Source: Paludibaculum sp. (GTDB taxonomy: Bacteria > Acidobacteriota > Terriglobia > Bryobacterales > Bryobacteraceae). From it: a stretch of 64,000 nt of DNA. Below the pieces are notes generated by a model that saw only the letters and a list, made by a program, of their open reading frames with translations, made no database searches and was not told the origin of the DNA. The stretch covers positions 57,470 to 121,469 of the forward strand of contig JARKQJ010000170.1 of the NCBI GenBank assembly GCA_029973955.1, in the 5' to 3' direction. A program made the position numbers and the translations under genes. Positions 9,801-16,252 of this stretch are shown here, piece by piece (within the stretch, counting starts at the first letter, position 1; each line of letters starts with the position of its first letter).

Positions 9801-10183
9801 GTGCTGGTGATCTCCAGACCCCAGAACCATGTGTACTGGCCATAAACAAACAGCGAGCTGGCCATGCTCTTCAGATCGATGACTACTTTTTCACCCGGAT
9901 AACGGCGGACAATGATAGGCGCATTCGCGGTGCCGGAAAGCTTGCTCCAGAACTCCGCCGGATATTTCATTGCATACGTGCCTCCCCGCATCCAGATCGT
10001 GTCACCTGGCTTTACGGCGGCCGGGTGAGCAAGAACGGCGGTGAAGGTCCAAGGAGAGTTGATTGAGCCGTTGCCACCCGATGTCGCCGTCGGAGATACA
10101 TAGAAATCTGCTGCCTGCGCCAATCCGCCCAGCACCACCAGGGCGAATGTGACGGCAAGTATTTTTAAGGTCATTTTGATCAT
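6845..10183 (-). CDS. Large modular secreted beta-helix protein with Ig-like and LamG domains
   Basis: A 1112-residue exported protein. It has a signal peptide (MIKMTLKILAVTFALVVLGG, then AQA), a right-handed beta-helix region (about 25-510) carrying GWQGPDRGHGH near residue 187, a first bacterial Ig-like domain (about 524-621), a middle beta-rich domain of unknown name (about 631-794), a second Ig-like domain (about 801-894) and a C-terminal LamG/concanavalin-like domain (about 901-1112). The beta-helix half is homologous to the protein at 369-1919. The ATG at 10183 is chosen because AAGGGA stands 8 nt before it and the signal peptide starts there; the frame is open 18 codons further. Binding to or modifying the secreted polysaccharide is a reasonable inference. 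Confidence 0.9.
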   Translation of the reverse strand: MIKMTLKILAVTFALVVLGGLAQAADFYVSPTATSGGNGSINSPWTFTAVLAHPAAVKPGDTIWMRGGTYAMKYPAEFWSKLSGTANAPIIVRRYPGEKVVIDLKSMASSLFVYGQYTWFWGLEITSTGIPRSTNDPGPWSILNSSIDVHGQGIKFINCYIHDLSSGLSLWKDSPESEAYGNIILHVGWQGPDRGHGHSIYSQNAAGGVNRKLLAENFLAEAFDIGMQLYGSGSALVQDFLITGNVVWDNGLPSGQNVDQLLIAGGGASKKNIELDSNFAYNSGTSGLNRLGWQWDGRNGDLKVQNNWFVGGYNVLEVWNWDTVTFRNNFICADSGLRQLFVGLYQPAGQLPSAYSWDQNRYCTGTMKYAQTKLDSNGNSILLSGSDGSVASYLSTTGFDKQGTFGARPTTGANIFVRPNKYEAGRANIVIFNWAKTASVQVDISGAGLKDGDAWEIRDVQNFAGPAVTSGVYNSSYPKATVPMTGLTKKQVVGWSPVLKHTAPAFGTFVLVGGAALDGGGSPAPVDTIPPSVFITSPTASQTVSGTINVAATANDNVGVSSVQFKLDGAALGPAVTSAPYQVSWNTTAATNGVHTLSATAYDSAGNQGNSTSVSVTVSNASTPIPPVSTGAATFVKLDTTTQGNWKTVYGAEGALIANDISAQPAFGLTSISGSNLYVWDGNPSSVAALLRQSGNRIASCWYQGSTFTMDVNLTDGKTHQMALYTLDYDGQSRTQRIDVVNPSTGTVLDSRTVSAFNRGMYLVWNVTGKVQFKVTRTAGPNAVLSGVFFGAGSGAAPTDTTPPSIQINSPAANQTVSGTVNVAATASDNTAVAGVQFKVDGIARGAELLAGPYTVSWDSTGVPNGSHVLSMVARDAAGNSATASVTVTVSNTVPTGNLPDPAGYWTMNATDLINGVLLDKSKSGLHLTALNLKTTPGRWDDALLFNGYNGALVTSSASQMDLTSNFTISAWIKTTSNGRQEAIVSKYDTSGTEAGYVFKTSGTGTLSFRVGGKNSSAGAKEVVDTVKVNDGAWHHVAVVVALGQSVTFYVDGVRTVQQSLPTVAGTSAALFEIGAIEYPYYATYFNGAIDQVKVFRSALAAADILQLANGQ

Positions 10184-10311
10184 CTGTTGATTCCCTTCAG
10201 ATTCACTTTCGTTAGTCTCTCCTCCGTGCGCCCTCACTCATTAATTCGTCTGATTACAGTACATCCTTTATGCAGAGTTTCTACCTAGCACCAGATCAAA
10301 TAATGCCGTAC

Positions 10312-10333
10312 TCGAATACACTTCGAATACACT
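10312..10333. repeat. Two exact 11-bp direct repeats
   Basis: TCGAATACACT occurs twice in immediate succession at 10312-10322 and 10323-10333. The 11-bp period is close to one helical turn, as in regulator sites bound on one DNA face. It lies about 130 nt before the start of the beta-helix gene. Confidence 0.7.
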
Positions 10334-10608
10334 CGTCGGTGCCATGAACAACACAGGGATTCGATTCCGCTCATCCGCAGTGGCGGAGTCTTGAGACAAC
10401 AACGGACGGCTGCCCCAGGATGCACTCCGCAGGGCATCATTGAGAATGCAATCGCCTGGAGCCTTCAGAAGAACAGGAACCTCGACCCGAAAAGATACAT
10501 CAGCGCCTACTCTGGGCAACTGCAGCACCACTCAGGACGTCCCGCCATGACACGACTAACCCTAGTGGCTGCCCACACAAGTTTACTACATGTCGTACCC
10601 CACAGGTA

Positions 10609-10637
10609 AATAATTCCGTCCAGATGGATGAATTATT
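10609..10637. promoter_or_regulatory. Inverted repeat with 8-bp arms upstream of CapK-like gene
   Basis: AATAATTC (10609-10616) and GAATTATT (10630-10637) are perfect inverted copies with arm centres 21 bp apart, two helical turns. An operator for a dimeric regulator is possible. Confidence 0.5.
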
Positions 10638-10673
10638 AATGGTCCGTTCTGCTTTCTTTCGCACGATGTATTC

Positions 10674-10690
10674 GTTTTGTTCTACAAAAC
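10674..10690. promoter_or_regulatory. Inverted repeat with 7-bp arms close to CapK-like gene
   Basis: GTTTTGT (10674-10680) and ACAAAAC (10684-10690) flank a TCT loop. It could be an operator or a leader hairpin; it ends 57 nt before the preferred start codon. Confidence 0.5.
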
Positions 10691-10733
10691 ACAATGATTG
10701 ATCTTCGGTTTGTTGGATTACCGCTTTCCGCTC

Positions 10734-10738
10734 AAGGA
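10734..10738 (+). promoter_or_regulatory. Shine-Dalgarno site selecting the ATG at 10748
   Basis: AAGGA stands 9 nt before the ATG at 10748. The in-frame ATG at 10694 has no such site and follows directly on the 10674-10690 inverted repeat. Confidence 0.5.
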
Positions 10739-10747
10739 ATACGCAGT

Positions 10748-12118
10748 ATGCAACCTATCTCATTTGCCGAACGCGGCTGGGGCTGGATGTTGGACAATGC
10801 GCTTCTCCCTGTTGGCGATTTTGTATTCGGTCAGCGCATGATCTCCCGCCTCCACTGGCTTCAGTCCGCCCAATGGTGGGATGAAGCGCGCCTCAAGGAA
10901 GAACGCGACCGCCTCCTGCGCTCGGTCCTGGAAACGGCCTACCGGGATGTTCCGTTCTACCGCGACCTGATGAATGCCGCCCGCCTCACTCCAGCCGACA
11001 TCCGCACGCCGTCAGATCTCTCCAGGCTGCCCGTGGTCACCAAGGATATGCTCCGGCCCGCTTACCCGCGCCTCGTCACGCGCCCCACCGGACAGCAAAC
11101 CTACGAAGTCCACACCTCCGGCTCCACGGGCAAGAACTTCGCCGTGCTTGAGGACGCCCGCACCAGGGGCTGGTACCTTTCCTCCTTCCTTCTCGCCCTC
11201 CAGTGGGCAGGCTGGACCATCGGCGAAGCGCAGCTCCAAACCGGCATGACCCTGCAGCGGAACCTCATCCGCGTGCTGAAAGACCGTCTGATGCGCTGCC
11301 ACTACGTATCCGCATTCGACCTCGACGACGCCCACCTCGACGCTGCCCTGGAGCTGTTGGACCACAAGAACATCCAGCATCTCTGGGGCTACTCCGCTTC
11401 CCTCTACTATCTGGCTCTTCGAGCTTCCTCCAAAGGCTGGAACCGCCCCATGCGTTCCATCGTCACCTGGGGAGACAACCTCTATCCGCACTACCGCCGG
11501 GCCATCCAAAACACCTTCGGGTCAACCGTCTTCGACACTTACGGCATCGGCGAAGGCCTCCAGGTGTCAGCCCAGTGCGGCCATGGAGGCAACTATCACG
11601 TTCACACCCTCGACGCGATCGTCGAGTACCTCGATGATGCCGGCAATCCAGCGCCGGACGATCAACCCGGTAACCTGATTCTCACCCGTCTCCACGCCGG
11701 GCCCATGCCGCTGATCCGCTATCGCGTGGGCGATGTCGGCATCCGCGGAGACCAGTCACCGTGCCCTTGCGGCCGGGGCTTCGAACGCATGCAGGCCATC
11801 TCCGGCAGAGACACCGACGTGGTGGTCACGCCCTCCGGAAACCGCCTCATCGCCGAGTTCTTCAACGGCCTAATCGACGACTTCCTCGAAATCGACTCCT
11901 TCCAGGTCATCCAGGAACGCGCCGAGTCCATCCTAATCTACATTGTGCCGCGGCCGGGCTACTCGCCTCAAACACGGCGGCAACTCGTTGAAACCTTGCA
12001 GCGCAACGGCGCCGCGGACCTGCGGATCGAGATCGAATCCGTTCCGCGCATCCCCCTCACTGCCGGGGGGAAACGCCGCTACGTCATCAACCGGATGGGA
12101 CGCCCCTCGGCGTCCTGA
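10748..12118 (+). CDS. CapK-like AMP-dependent ligase (phenylacetate-CoA ligase family)
   Basis: A 456-residue adenylate-forming enzyme of the PaaK/CapK family. The AMP-binding P-loop reads TSGSTGK at about residues 124-130, TYGIGEGLQ follows in the middle, and RYRVGDVG with a CPCGRGF segment begins the C-terminal half. CapK relatives are common in capsule and exopolysaccharide loci, where they are thought to activate an acyl group for glycan decoration. Here the gene is followed 53 nt later by a UDP-sugar dehydrogenase. The substrate is unknown, and a phenylacetate role is unlikely in this setting. The ATG at 10694 would add 18 residues unlike the family. Confidence 0.88.
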   Translation: MQPISFAERGWGWMLDNALLPVGDFVFGQRMISRLHWLQSAQWWDEARLKEERDRLLRSVLETAYRDVPFYRDLMNAARLTPADIRTPSDLSRLPVVTKDMLRPAYPRLVTRPTGQQTYEVHTSGSTGKNFAVLEDARTRGWYLSSFLLALQWAGWTIGEAQLQTGMTLQRNLIRVLKDRLMRCHYVSAFDLDDAHLDAALELLDHKNIQHLWGYSASLYYLALRASSKGWNRPMRSIVTWGDNLYPHYRRAIQNTFGSTVFDTYGIGEGLQVSAQCGHGGNYHVHTLDAIVEYLDDAGNPAPDDQPGNLILTRLHAGPMPLIRYRVGDVGIRGDQSPCPCGRGFERMQAISGRDTDVVVTPSGNRLIAEFFNGLIDDFLEIDSFQVIQERAESILIYIVPRPGYSPQTRRQLVETLQRNGAADLRIEIESVPRIPLTAGGKRRYVINRMGRPSAS

Positions 12119-12159
12119 TCTTCCTCTCAGCGCAGACAGCTCTTTGCCCGTTTCTTCTC

Positions 12160-12165
12160 AGGAGG
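12160..12165 (+). promoter_or_regulatory. Strong Shine-Dalgarno site for a TTG start
   Basis: AGGAGG, 6 nt before the TTG at 12172, decides that unusual start codon; there is no ATG before the NAD-binding fold. Confidence 0.7.
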
Positions 12166-12171
12166 TGTGCT

Positions 12172-13476
12172 TTGAACTCTTTCACTACCCTATGCGACAA
12201 GATCATCTCTCGCCAGGCGCGCGTCGGCGTCGTCGGACTGGGCTATGTCGGCTTGCCGCTTGCCGTTGAATTCGCAGCCGCCGGTTTTCACGTGACCGGC
12301 ATCGATCTCGACGCCAGAAAAGTGGACTCACTCAATGGCGGTGTTTCGTATGTGCAGGATGTTCCCACGGAGGTTCTGCGGCCGCTGGTGGAATCGGGCC
12401 GCTTGCGCGCCACCACGGACTTCGCCGCCGTCGCCGAACTCGACACCATCAACGTCGCCGTCCCCACGCCCCTGCGCAAGACCAAGGATCCCGACATGAG
12501 CTTCATCGTCAGCGCCTGTAAGGAGATCGCCAGGTACTTCCACGCGGGAATGCTCCTCATCCTGGAGTCCACTACCTACCCCGGCACCACCGACGAACTC
12601 ATGCTGCCCATGTTCGCCGCCGGCGGGCTCGAGGTCGGCAAGGACTTCTTCCTCTGCTTCTCGCCCGAGCGTGTGGATCCGGGCAACCCCAGCTATCAGA
12701 CGAAGAACATCCCCAAGGTGGTGGGCGGCATCACTGCGGAATGCACAAAAGCCGGCGAACTCTTCTACAGGCAAGCTCTGGAACGGGTCGTCCCAGTCGG
12801 TTCCACGCGCGTCGCTGAAATGGTCAAACTGCTGGAAAATACCTTCCGCATGATCAACATCGGGCTCGTCAATGAGATCGCGATGATGTGCGATCGCATG
12901 CGGATCGACGTCTGGGAAGTGATCGATGCCGCCGCCACCAAACCATTCGGCTTCATGCCGTTCTACCCCGGACCGGGCCTCGGCGGCCACTGCATCCCAA
13001 TCGATCCGTTCTATTTGGCCTGGCGCACCAAACAGCACGGCATCGAAGCGCGTTTCATTGAGCTCGCCGGCTACATCAACGGCCAGATGCCTCAGGTAGT
13101 TGTGGAGCGGGTTCAGAACGCCCTGAATGCGCAGTTCAAACCGCTCAACGGCTCCCGTGTTCACGTTCTCGGCGTCGCCTACAAGCGGGACATCAACGAC
13201 GTGCGCGAGTCCCCCGCCCTGGACGTCCTCCACCTGTTGGGTCTCCGCGGTGCAAAAGTCTCCTACAGCGACCCCTTCATCCCCCACCTTCAGTTCGATG
13301 GCATCGACCTGCACTCCACCAGCGTTCAGGAAGCCATCGCCACCGCCGACTGTGCCGTCATCGTCACAGACCACAAGTCTTTCGACTACCCGGCCCTGGT
13401 CCGCGACGCACGCCTGATCGTCGACACCAGGAACGCGCTGAAGGGCATCCAATCCAATAACATCGTCCGCCTCTAG
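12172..13476 (+). CDS. UDP-N-acetylglucosamine/mannosamine 6-dehydrogenase-type enzyme
   Basis: A 434-residue nucleotide-sugar dehydrogenase of the WbpA/WecC/TviB group. The NAD-binding Rossmann motif GLGYVGLPLAVEF is near residue 22, and the catalytic cysteine sits in GLGGHCIPIDPF near residue 273. The C-terminal domain starts around GVAYKRDINDVRESPA. It oxidises C6 of a UDP-HexNAc twice to give a uronic acid precursor for surface polysaccharide. The first residues after the TTG fit the family. Exact substrate (GlcNAc against ManNAc or glucose) is inferred from overall resemblance and not proved. It belongs with the CapK-like gene upstream. Confidence 0.93.
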   Translation: MNSFTTLCDKIISRQARVGVVGLGYVGLPLAVEFAAAGFHVTGIDLDARKVDSLNGGVSYVQDVPTEVLRPLVESGRLRATTDFAAVAELDTINVAVPTPLRKTKDPDMSFIVSACKEIARYFHAGMLLILESTTYPGTTDELMLPMFAAGGLEVGKDFFLCFSPERVDPGNPSYQTKNIPKVVGGITAECTKAGELFYRQALERVVPVGSTRVAEMVKLLENTFRMINIGLVNEIAMMCDRMRIDVWEVIDAAATKPFGFMPFYPGPGLGGHCIPIDPFYLAWRTKQHGIEARFIELAGYINGQMPQVVVERVQNALNAQFKPLNGSRVHVLGVAYKRDINDVRESPALDVLHLLGLRGAKVSYSDPFIPHLQFDGIDLHSTSVQEAIATADCAVIVTDHKSFDYPALVRDARLIVDTRNALKGIQSNNIVRL

Positions 13477-13752
13477 CCTCGGCGCCGTCTTTGAACCATC
13501 CGCGGCAGAACGCGCCGCAAGCTATTCACAAAGAGGGCGCAACCCAAGACACCGCAAGCTCTTACGACAACAGCCTCCACCATGTTGCTCCGCCGGCGAT
13601 CCTCCGGCAATCCCCGGAAATCCCCTTCAGGCAATAAATACAGGGTCGGGAATCACACTTAGGGGGATGATTCGGACAGCTAGTCGTGGTAGTGTATGTT
13701 TGAACCAAAACAGGAGGAGCGGTTCTTCGCATAGGAGGAGGGTAAGTTTACG
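13477..13752. other. Intergenic region before PEP-CTERM gene
   Basis: 276 nt without a gene. It contains two purine-rich Shine-Dalgarno-like runs, AGGAGGAG near 13710 and AGGAGGAGGG near 13732; the second precedes the ATG at 13753 at a rather long distance (about 10 nt). A small GC-rich inverted repeat lies near 13592-13607. No clear terminator for the upstream gene was found. Confidence 0.4.
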
Positions 13753-14421
13753 ATGAGGTGGCAGTTGATTGGTCTTCTGCTGGTAGGGTTGTGTCTCCCC
13801 GCCGGCGCGAGTCTTATCATCGCTGATCACCAGGCAGACTACACGGATTTAAATCCCCCGGCCGGGTGGTCATACCTGTGGAGCAGAGCGGATAACGTGG
13901 GCACGGGCGCCTACGGGGTACTGGTCTGGAACCCGATTCTAGGCGGGCGGTACGCGTCGTCTCCCCTTGGAGTCTGGCCATGGGACAGGCGGTTCACCTA
14001 CATCAGACAGCGCACGATGAACGTGGGCTGGATCGGTGAATTCACCATTCTTGCGTATACCATCCAGAGCGGACAGAGCGGCAACATTCTGTTCAGCGGC
14101 GACTTCGGTGGAGATGACCCCGATGGCGCGAACGGGAACTCCGATGGCTGGGACTTGCGGCTCTATGTGAACAACACATTGATTGACCGCATCGTTTACG
14201 GCTGGACGATGGACCATATCTCGCTGAACTATGCTCTTGGCAATCTGGCGGTCGGCGACACCGTCTACTTCGCCATGGGCTCCAACAACGACAATTACTG
14301 GGATCGTGGCACGATGCAGATGGTTCTCATCAACACGGACCTCGCGATCCCGGAACCCGGTACGCTGGCCCTGGTCGTCCTCGGAGGCGCGTTGATCCTC
14401 GCGCTCCGCCGGCGGCAATAG
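13753..14421 (+). CDS. PEP-CTERM sorting domain protein
   Basis: A 222-residue exported protein: signal peptide (MRWQLIGLLLVGLCLPAGA), a Gly/Asp/Asn-rich beta-type body with the run DFGGDDPDGANGNSDG, and a C-terminal PEP-CTERM signal from about residue 198, IPEPGTLALVV, then a hydrophobic helix and the basic tail RRRQ. Such tails are cut by an exosortase and the proteins end up in the envelope or exopolysaccharide matrix. The location next to exopolysaccharide genes fits this. The body matches no family I recognise, so its own function is unknown. A terminator follows. Confidence 0.9.
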   Translation: MRWQLIGLLLVGLCLPAGASLIIADHQADYTDLNPPAGWSYLWSRADNVGTGAYGVLVWNPILGGRYASSPLGVWPWDRRFTYIRQRTMNVGWIGEFTILAYTIQSGQSGNILFSGDFGGDDPDGANGNSDGWDLRLYVNNTLIDRIVYGWTMDHISLNYALGNLAVGDTVYFAMGSNNDNYWDRGTMQMVLINTDLAIPEPGTLALVVLGGALILALRRRQ

Positions 14422-14435
14422 TTCGGATCAGCTTT

Positions 14436-14468
14436 GCCCCTCAGCATGCTCCTGGTGTGTTGAGGGGC
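14436..14468 (+). terminator. Rho-independent terminator after PEP-CTERM gene
   Basis: GCCCCTCA (14436-14443) pairs with TGAGGGGC (14461-14468) around a 17-nt loop, followed by TGTTTCTG. It begins 14 nt after the stop codon. Confidence 0.7.
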
Positions 14469-14522
14469 TGTTTCTGTCAGGAGGCGGGCGCGGCGGGGAA
14501 GAATTGATCGCAGCGTCTAGAT

Positions 14523-14528
14523 TAGAAT
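14523..14528 (+). promoter_or_regulatory. Possible -10 box very close to the ATG of the flavoprotein gene
   Basis: TAGAAT ends 9 nt before the ATG at 14538, and there is no Shine-Dalgarno sequence. This would give a leaderless or nearly leaderless mRNA. No good -35 box was found at the usual distance. Confidence 0.3.
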
Positions 14529-14537
14529 GGGACTTGA

Positions 14538-15998
14538 ATGTCTAGTCATCCGGTGATCATACAGGGCGGTATGGGAGTGTCCGTTTCCAACTTCCGGTTG
14601 GCCAATGCGGTTTCCCGCTTGGGCCAGTTGGGAGTGGTGTCGGGAACGGCGCTTGATGTGGTGATGGTGCGTCGGCTTGAAGACGGAGACATTGGCGGAC
14701 ATATCCGCCGCGCGTTCGACCATTTCCCATTCAAGAAGATGGCCGAGCGGATCTGGAACAAGTACTTCGTCGACGGCGGCAAGAAGGAAACGGAGTCCTA
14801 CCGGACGCTGCCGGCACACACGAAGGACGGCCCGCGCGAATCCCGCGAACTCCAGATCATCTCGAATTTCGTGGAGATCTTCCTCGCCAGGGAAGGCCAC
14901 TCCAACCCCGTCGGCATCAACTACCTCGAGAAGATCCAGACTCCGCACCTCGCCTCCGCCTATGGAGCCATGCTCGCCGGCGTCGGCTACGTGCTGATGG
15001 GCGCCGGCATCCCCATGCGCATGCCCGGCGCGCTGGACCGCCTCGCCGTTCATGAAACCGCCACCTACCCGCTCTATGTCGCCGGCGCATCGGCGGACGA
15101 CGATACCACCATGGTCTTCGATCCCCGGGAGTACATGGAGTGCGAACTCCCGCCGCTCGATCGTCCGTTCTTCTTCCCCATCATCGCTTCCAACACCCTC
15201 GCCGTCACCATGGCCAGGAAAGCCAACGGCCGCGTCGATGGCTTCGTCATTGAAGGCCCCACCGCGGGCGGCCACAACGCTCCGCCGCGCGGCAAGCTGC
15301 AGGTGAACGAAATCGGAGAGCCCATCTACGGCGAACGCGACGTGGTAGACCTCAGCAAAATGCGGGAACTGGGCCTGCCGTTCTGGTTGGCCGGCAGCTA
15401 TGGCGCTCCGGAGAAGCTGGCCGAAGCGCTCAGCGAAGGCGCCGCCGGCATCCAGGTGGGCACGGCCTTCGCTTACTCGAACGAATCCGGCATGGCCGAT
15501 CAGTATAAGGCCGCGGTCATCGCGATGGCCAAGGAGTCGAAGGCGCGCGTCTACACGGACCGTCTGGTGTCGCCGTCAGGCTTCCCCTTCAAAGTGGCCC
15601 AGGTGCCCGGAACCATCTCCGATCCCGCCGTGCAGAAGTCCCGCCCGCGAATCTGCGACCTGGGCTACCTGCGCGAGGCCTACAAGACGCCCGAAGGCCA
15701 GATCGATTTCCGCTGCCCCTCTGAGCCCGTCTCCATCTACATCTCCAAAGGCGGCAAGGAAGAAGACACCGTCGGTCGCGCCTGCGTCTGCAATGCACTG
15801 ATGGCCACCGCCGGACACCCTCAGATCCGCGCCGGTAAGCACCTGGAAGCAGCCGTTGTCACCTCCGGCGACGAGGTCGCGAACCTCGGCCGCTTCATTC
15901 CCGAAGGCGCGGACTCCTACAGCGCCGAGCACGTCATCAACGTGCTGCTGGCCGGCGTTCAGATCCCCGCCGGCGCGTCGGAATCCAGCGCGAGCTGA
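14538..15998 (+). CDS. Nitronate monooxygenase/2-nitropropane dioxygenase-like flavoprotein
   Basis: A 486-residue FMN-binding TIM-barrel protein. It opens with VIIQGGMGVSVSNFRLANAVS, the typical family start, then GVVSGTALDV. EGPTAGGHNAPP near residue 240 corresponds to the G-G-H flavin and substrate region, and GAAGIQVGTAFAYSNES to the phosphate-binding end of the barrel. It is longer than ordinary nitronate monooxygenases (about 320-380 residues); the extra C-terminal part contains a Cys-containing segment (RACVCNALMATAG). This size recalls the PfaD-type branch, but no polyketide genes are nearby. An oxidoreductase role on a small nitro- or acyl-type substrate is all that can be said. Confidence 0.85.
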   Translation: MSSHPVIIQGGMGVSVSNFRLANAVSRLGQLGVVSGTALDVVMVRRLEDGDIGGHIRRAFDHFPFKKMAERIWNKYFVDGGKKETESYRTLPAHTKDGPRESRELQIISNFVEIFLAREGHSNPVGINYLEKIQTPHLASAYGAMLAGVGYVLMGAGIPMRMPGALDRLAVHETATYPLYVAGASADDDTTMVFDPREYMECELPPLDRPFFFPIIASNTLAVTMARKANGRVDGFVIEGPTAGGHNAPPRGKLQVNEIGEPIYGERDVVDLSKMRELGLPFWLAGSYGAPEKLAEALSEGAAGIQVGTAFAYSNESGMADQYKAAVIAMAKESKARVYTDRLVSPSGFPFKVAQVPGTISDPAVQKSRPRICDLGYLREAYKTPEGQIDFRCPSEPVSIYISKGGKEEDTVGRACVCNALMATAGHPQIRAGKHLEAAVVTSGDEVANLGRFIPEGADSYSAEHVINVLLAGVQIPAGASESSAS

Positions 15999-16252
15999 TT
16001 CCAATCCATTCAGCCTCCACGCGCCCTGCGCCGCTTCACCGCCGGCGGCCGCACATGCTGGAAGCGTGTCTGCGCGACAACCGGCCGGCAGCTCGACGGC
16101 AGCCCGGCGGCGGTCACCTTTCAACCAGCTCCCCTGCGTTGCGAATCGGCGTGCCCCGCCCGCCACTGGAAAAGGCTGATGCTCCAGGCATGAAACACAA
16201 ATCTCCTCGGCAAGGGATGGGGAAATCCGTTTCGGAAGTGTAGCATGACTGT
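15999..16252. other. Intergenic region before glgX
   Basis: 254 nt with no gene. Some GC-rich short palindromes occur, but no promoter, terminator or RNA gene could be recognised. Confidence 0.4.

Larger units (their letters stand above)
10184..10747. promoter_or_regulatory. Divergent intergenic region with repeats, no gene
   Basis: This is the longest gene-free stretch in the window (564 nt). It separates the divergent beta-helix and CapK-like genes and is visibly richer in A+T than its surroundings, especially 10580-10700. The short reading frames in it look random. It holds an 11-bp tandem direct repeat (10312-10333), an inverted repeat with 8-bp arms (10609-10637) and a second with 7-bp arms (10674-10690). 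It probably carries both promoters; no convincing -35/-10 pair was identified. Confidence 0.6.

Noticed and set aside
6752..10066. 1104-codon + strand frame opposite the modular beta-helix gene
   Set aside because: The minus-strand protein has a signal peptide, ribosome-binding site and recognisable domains; the + frame shows only shadow repeats.
10641..10665. Sigma-54 promoter upstream of the CapK-like gene
   Set aside because: TGG and TGC elements are present near 10640-10652, but the GG to GC distance is 8 nt where 10 is required.
10268..10694. Small minus-strand frames in the divergent intergenic region
   Set aside because: No ribosome-binding sites, no family character, and they cover the repeat elements; treated as non-coding.
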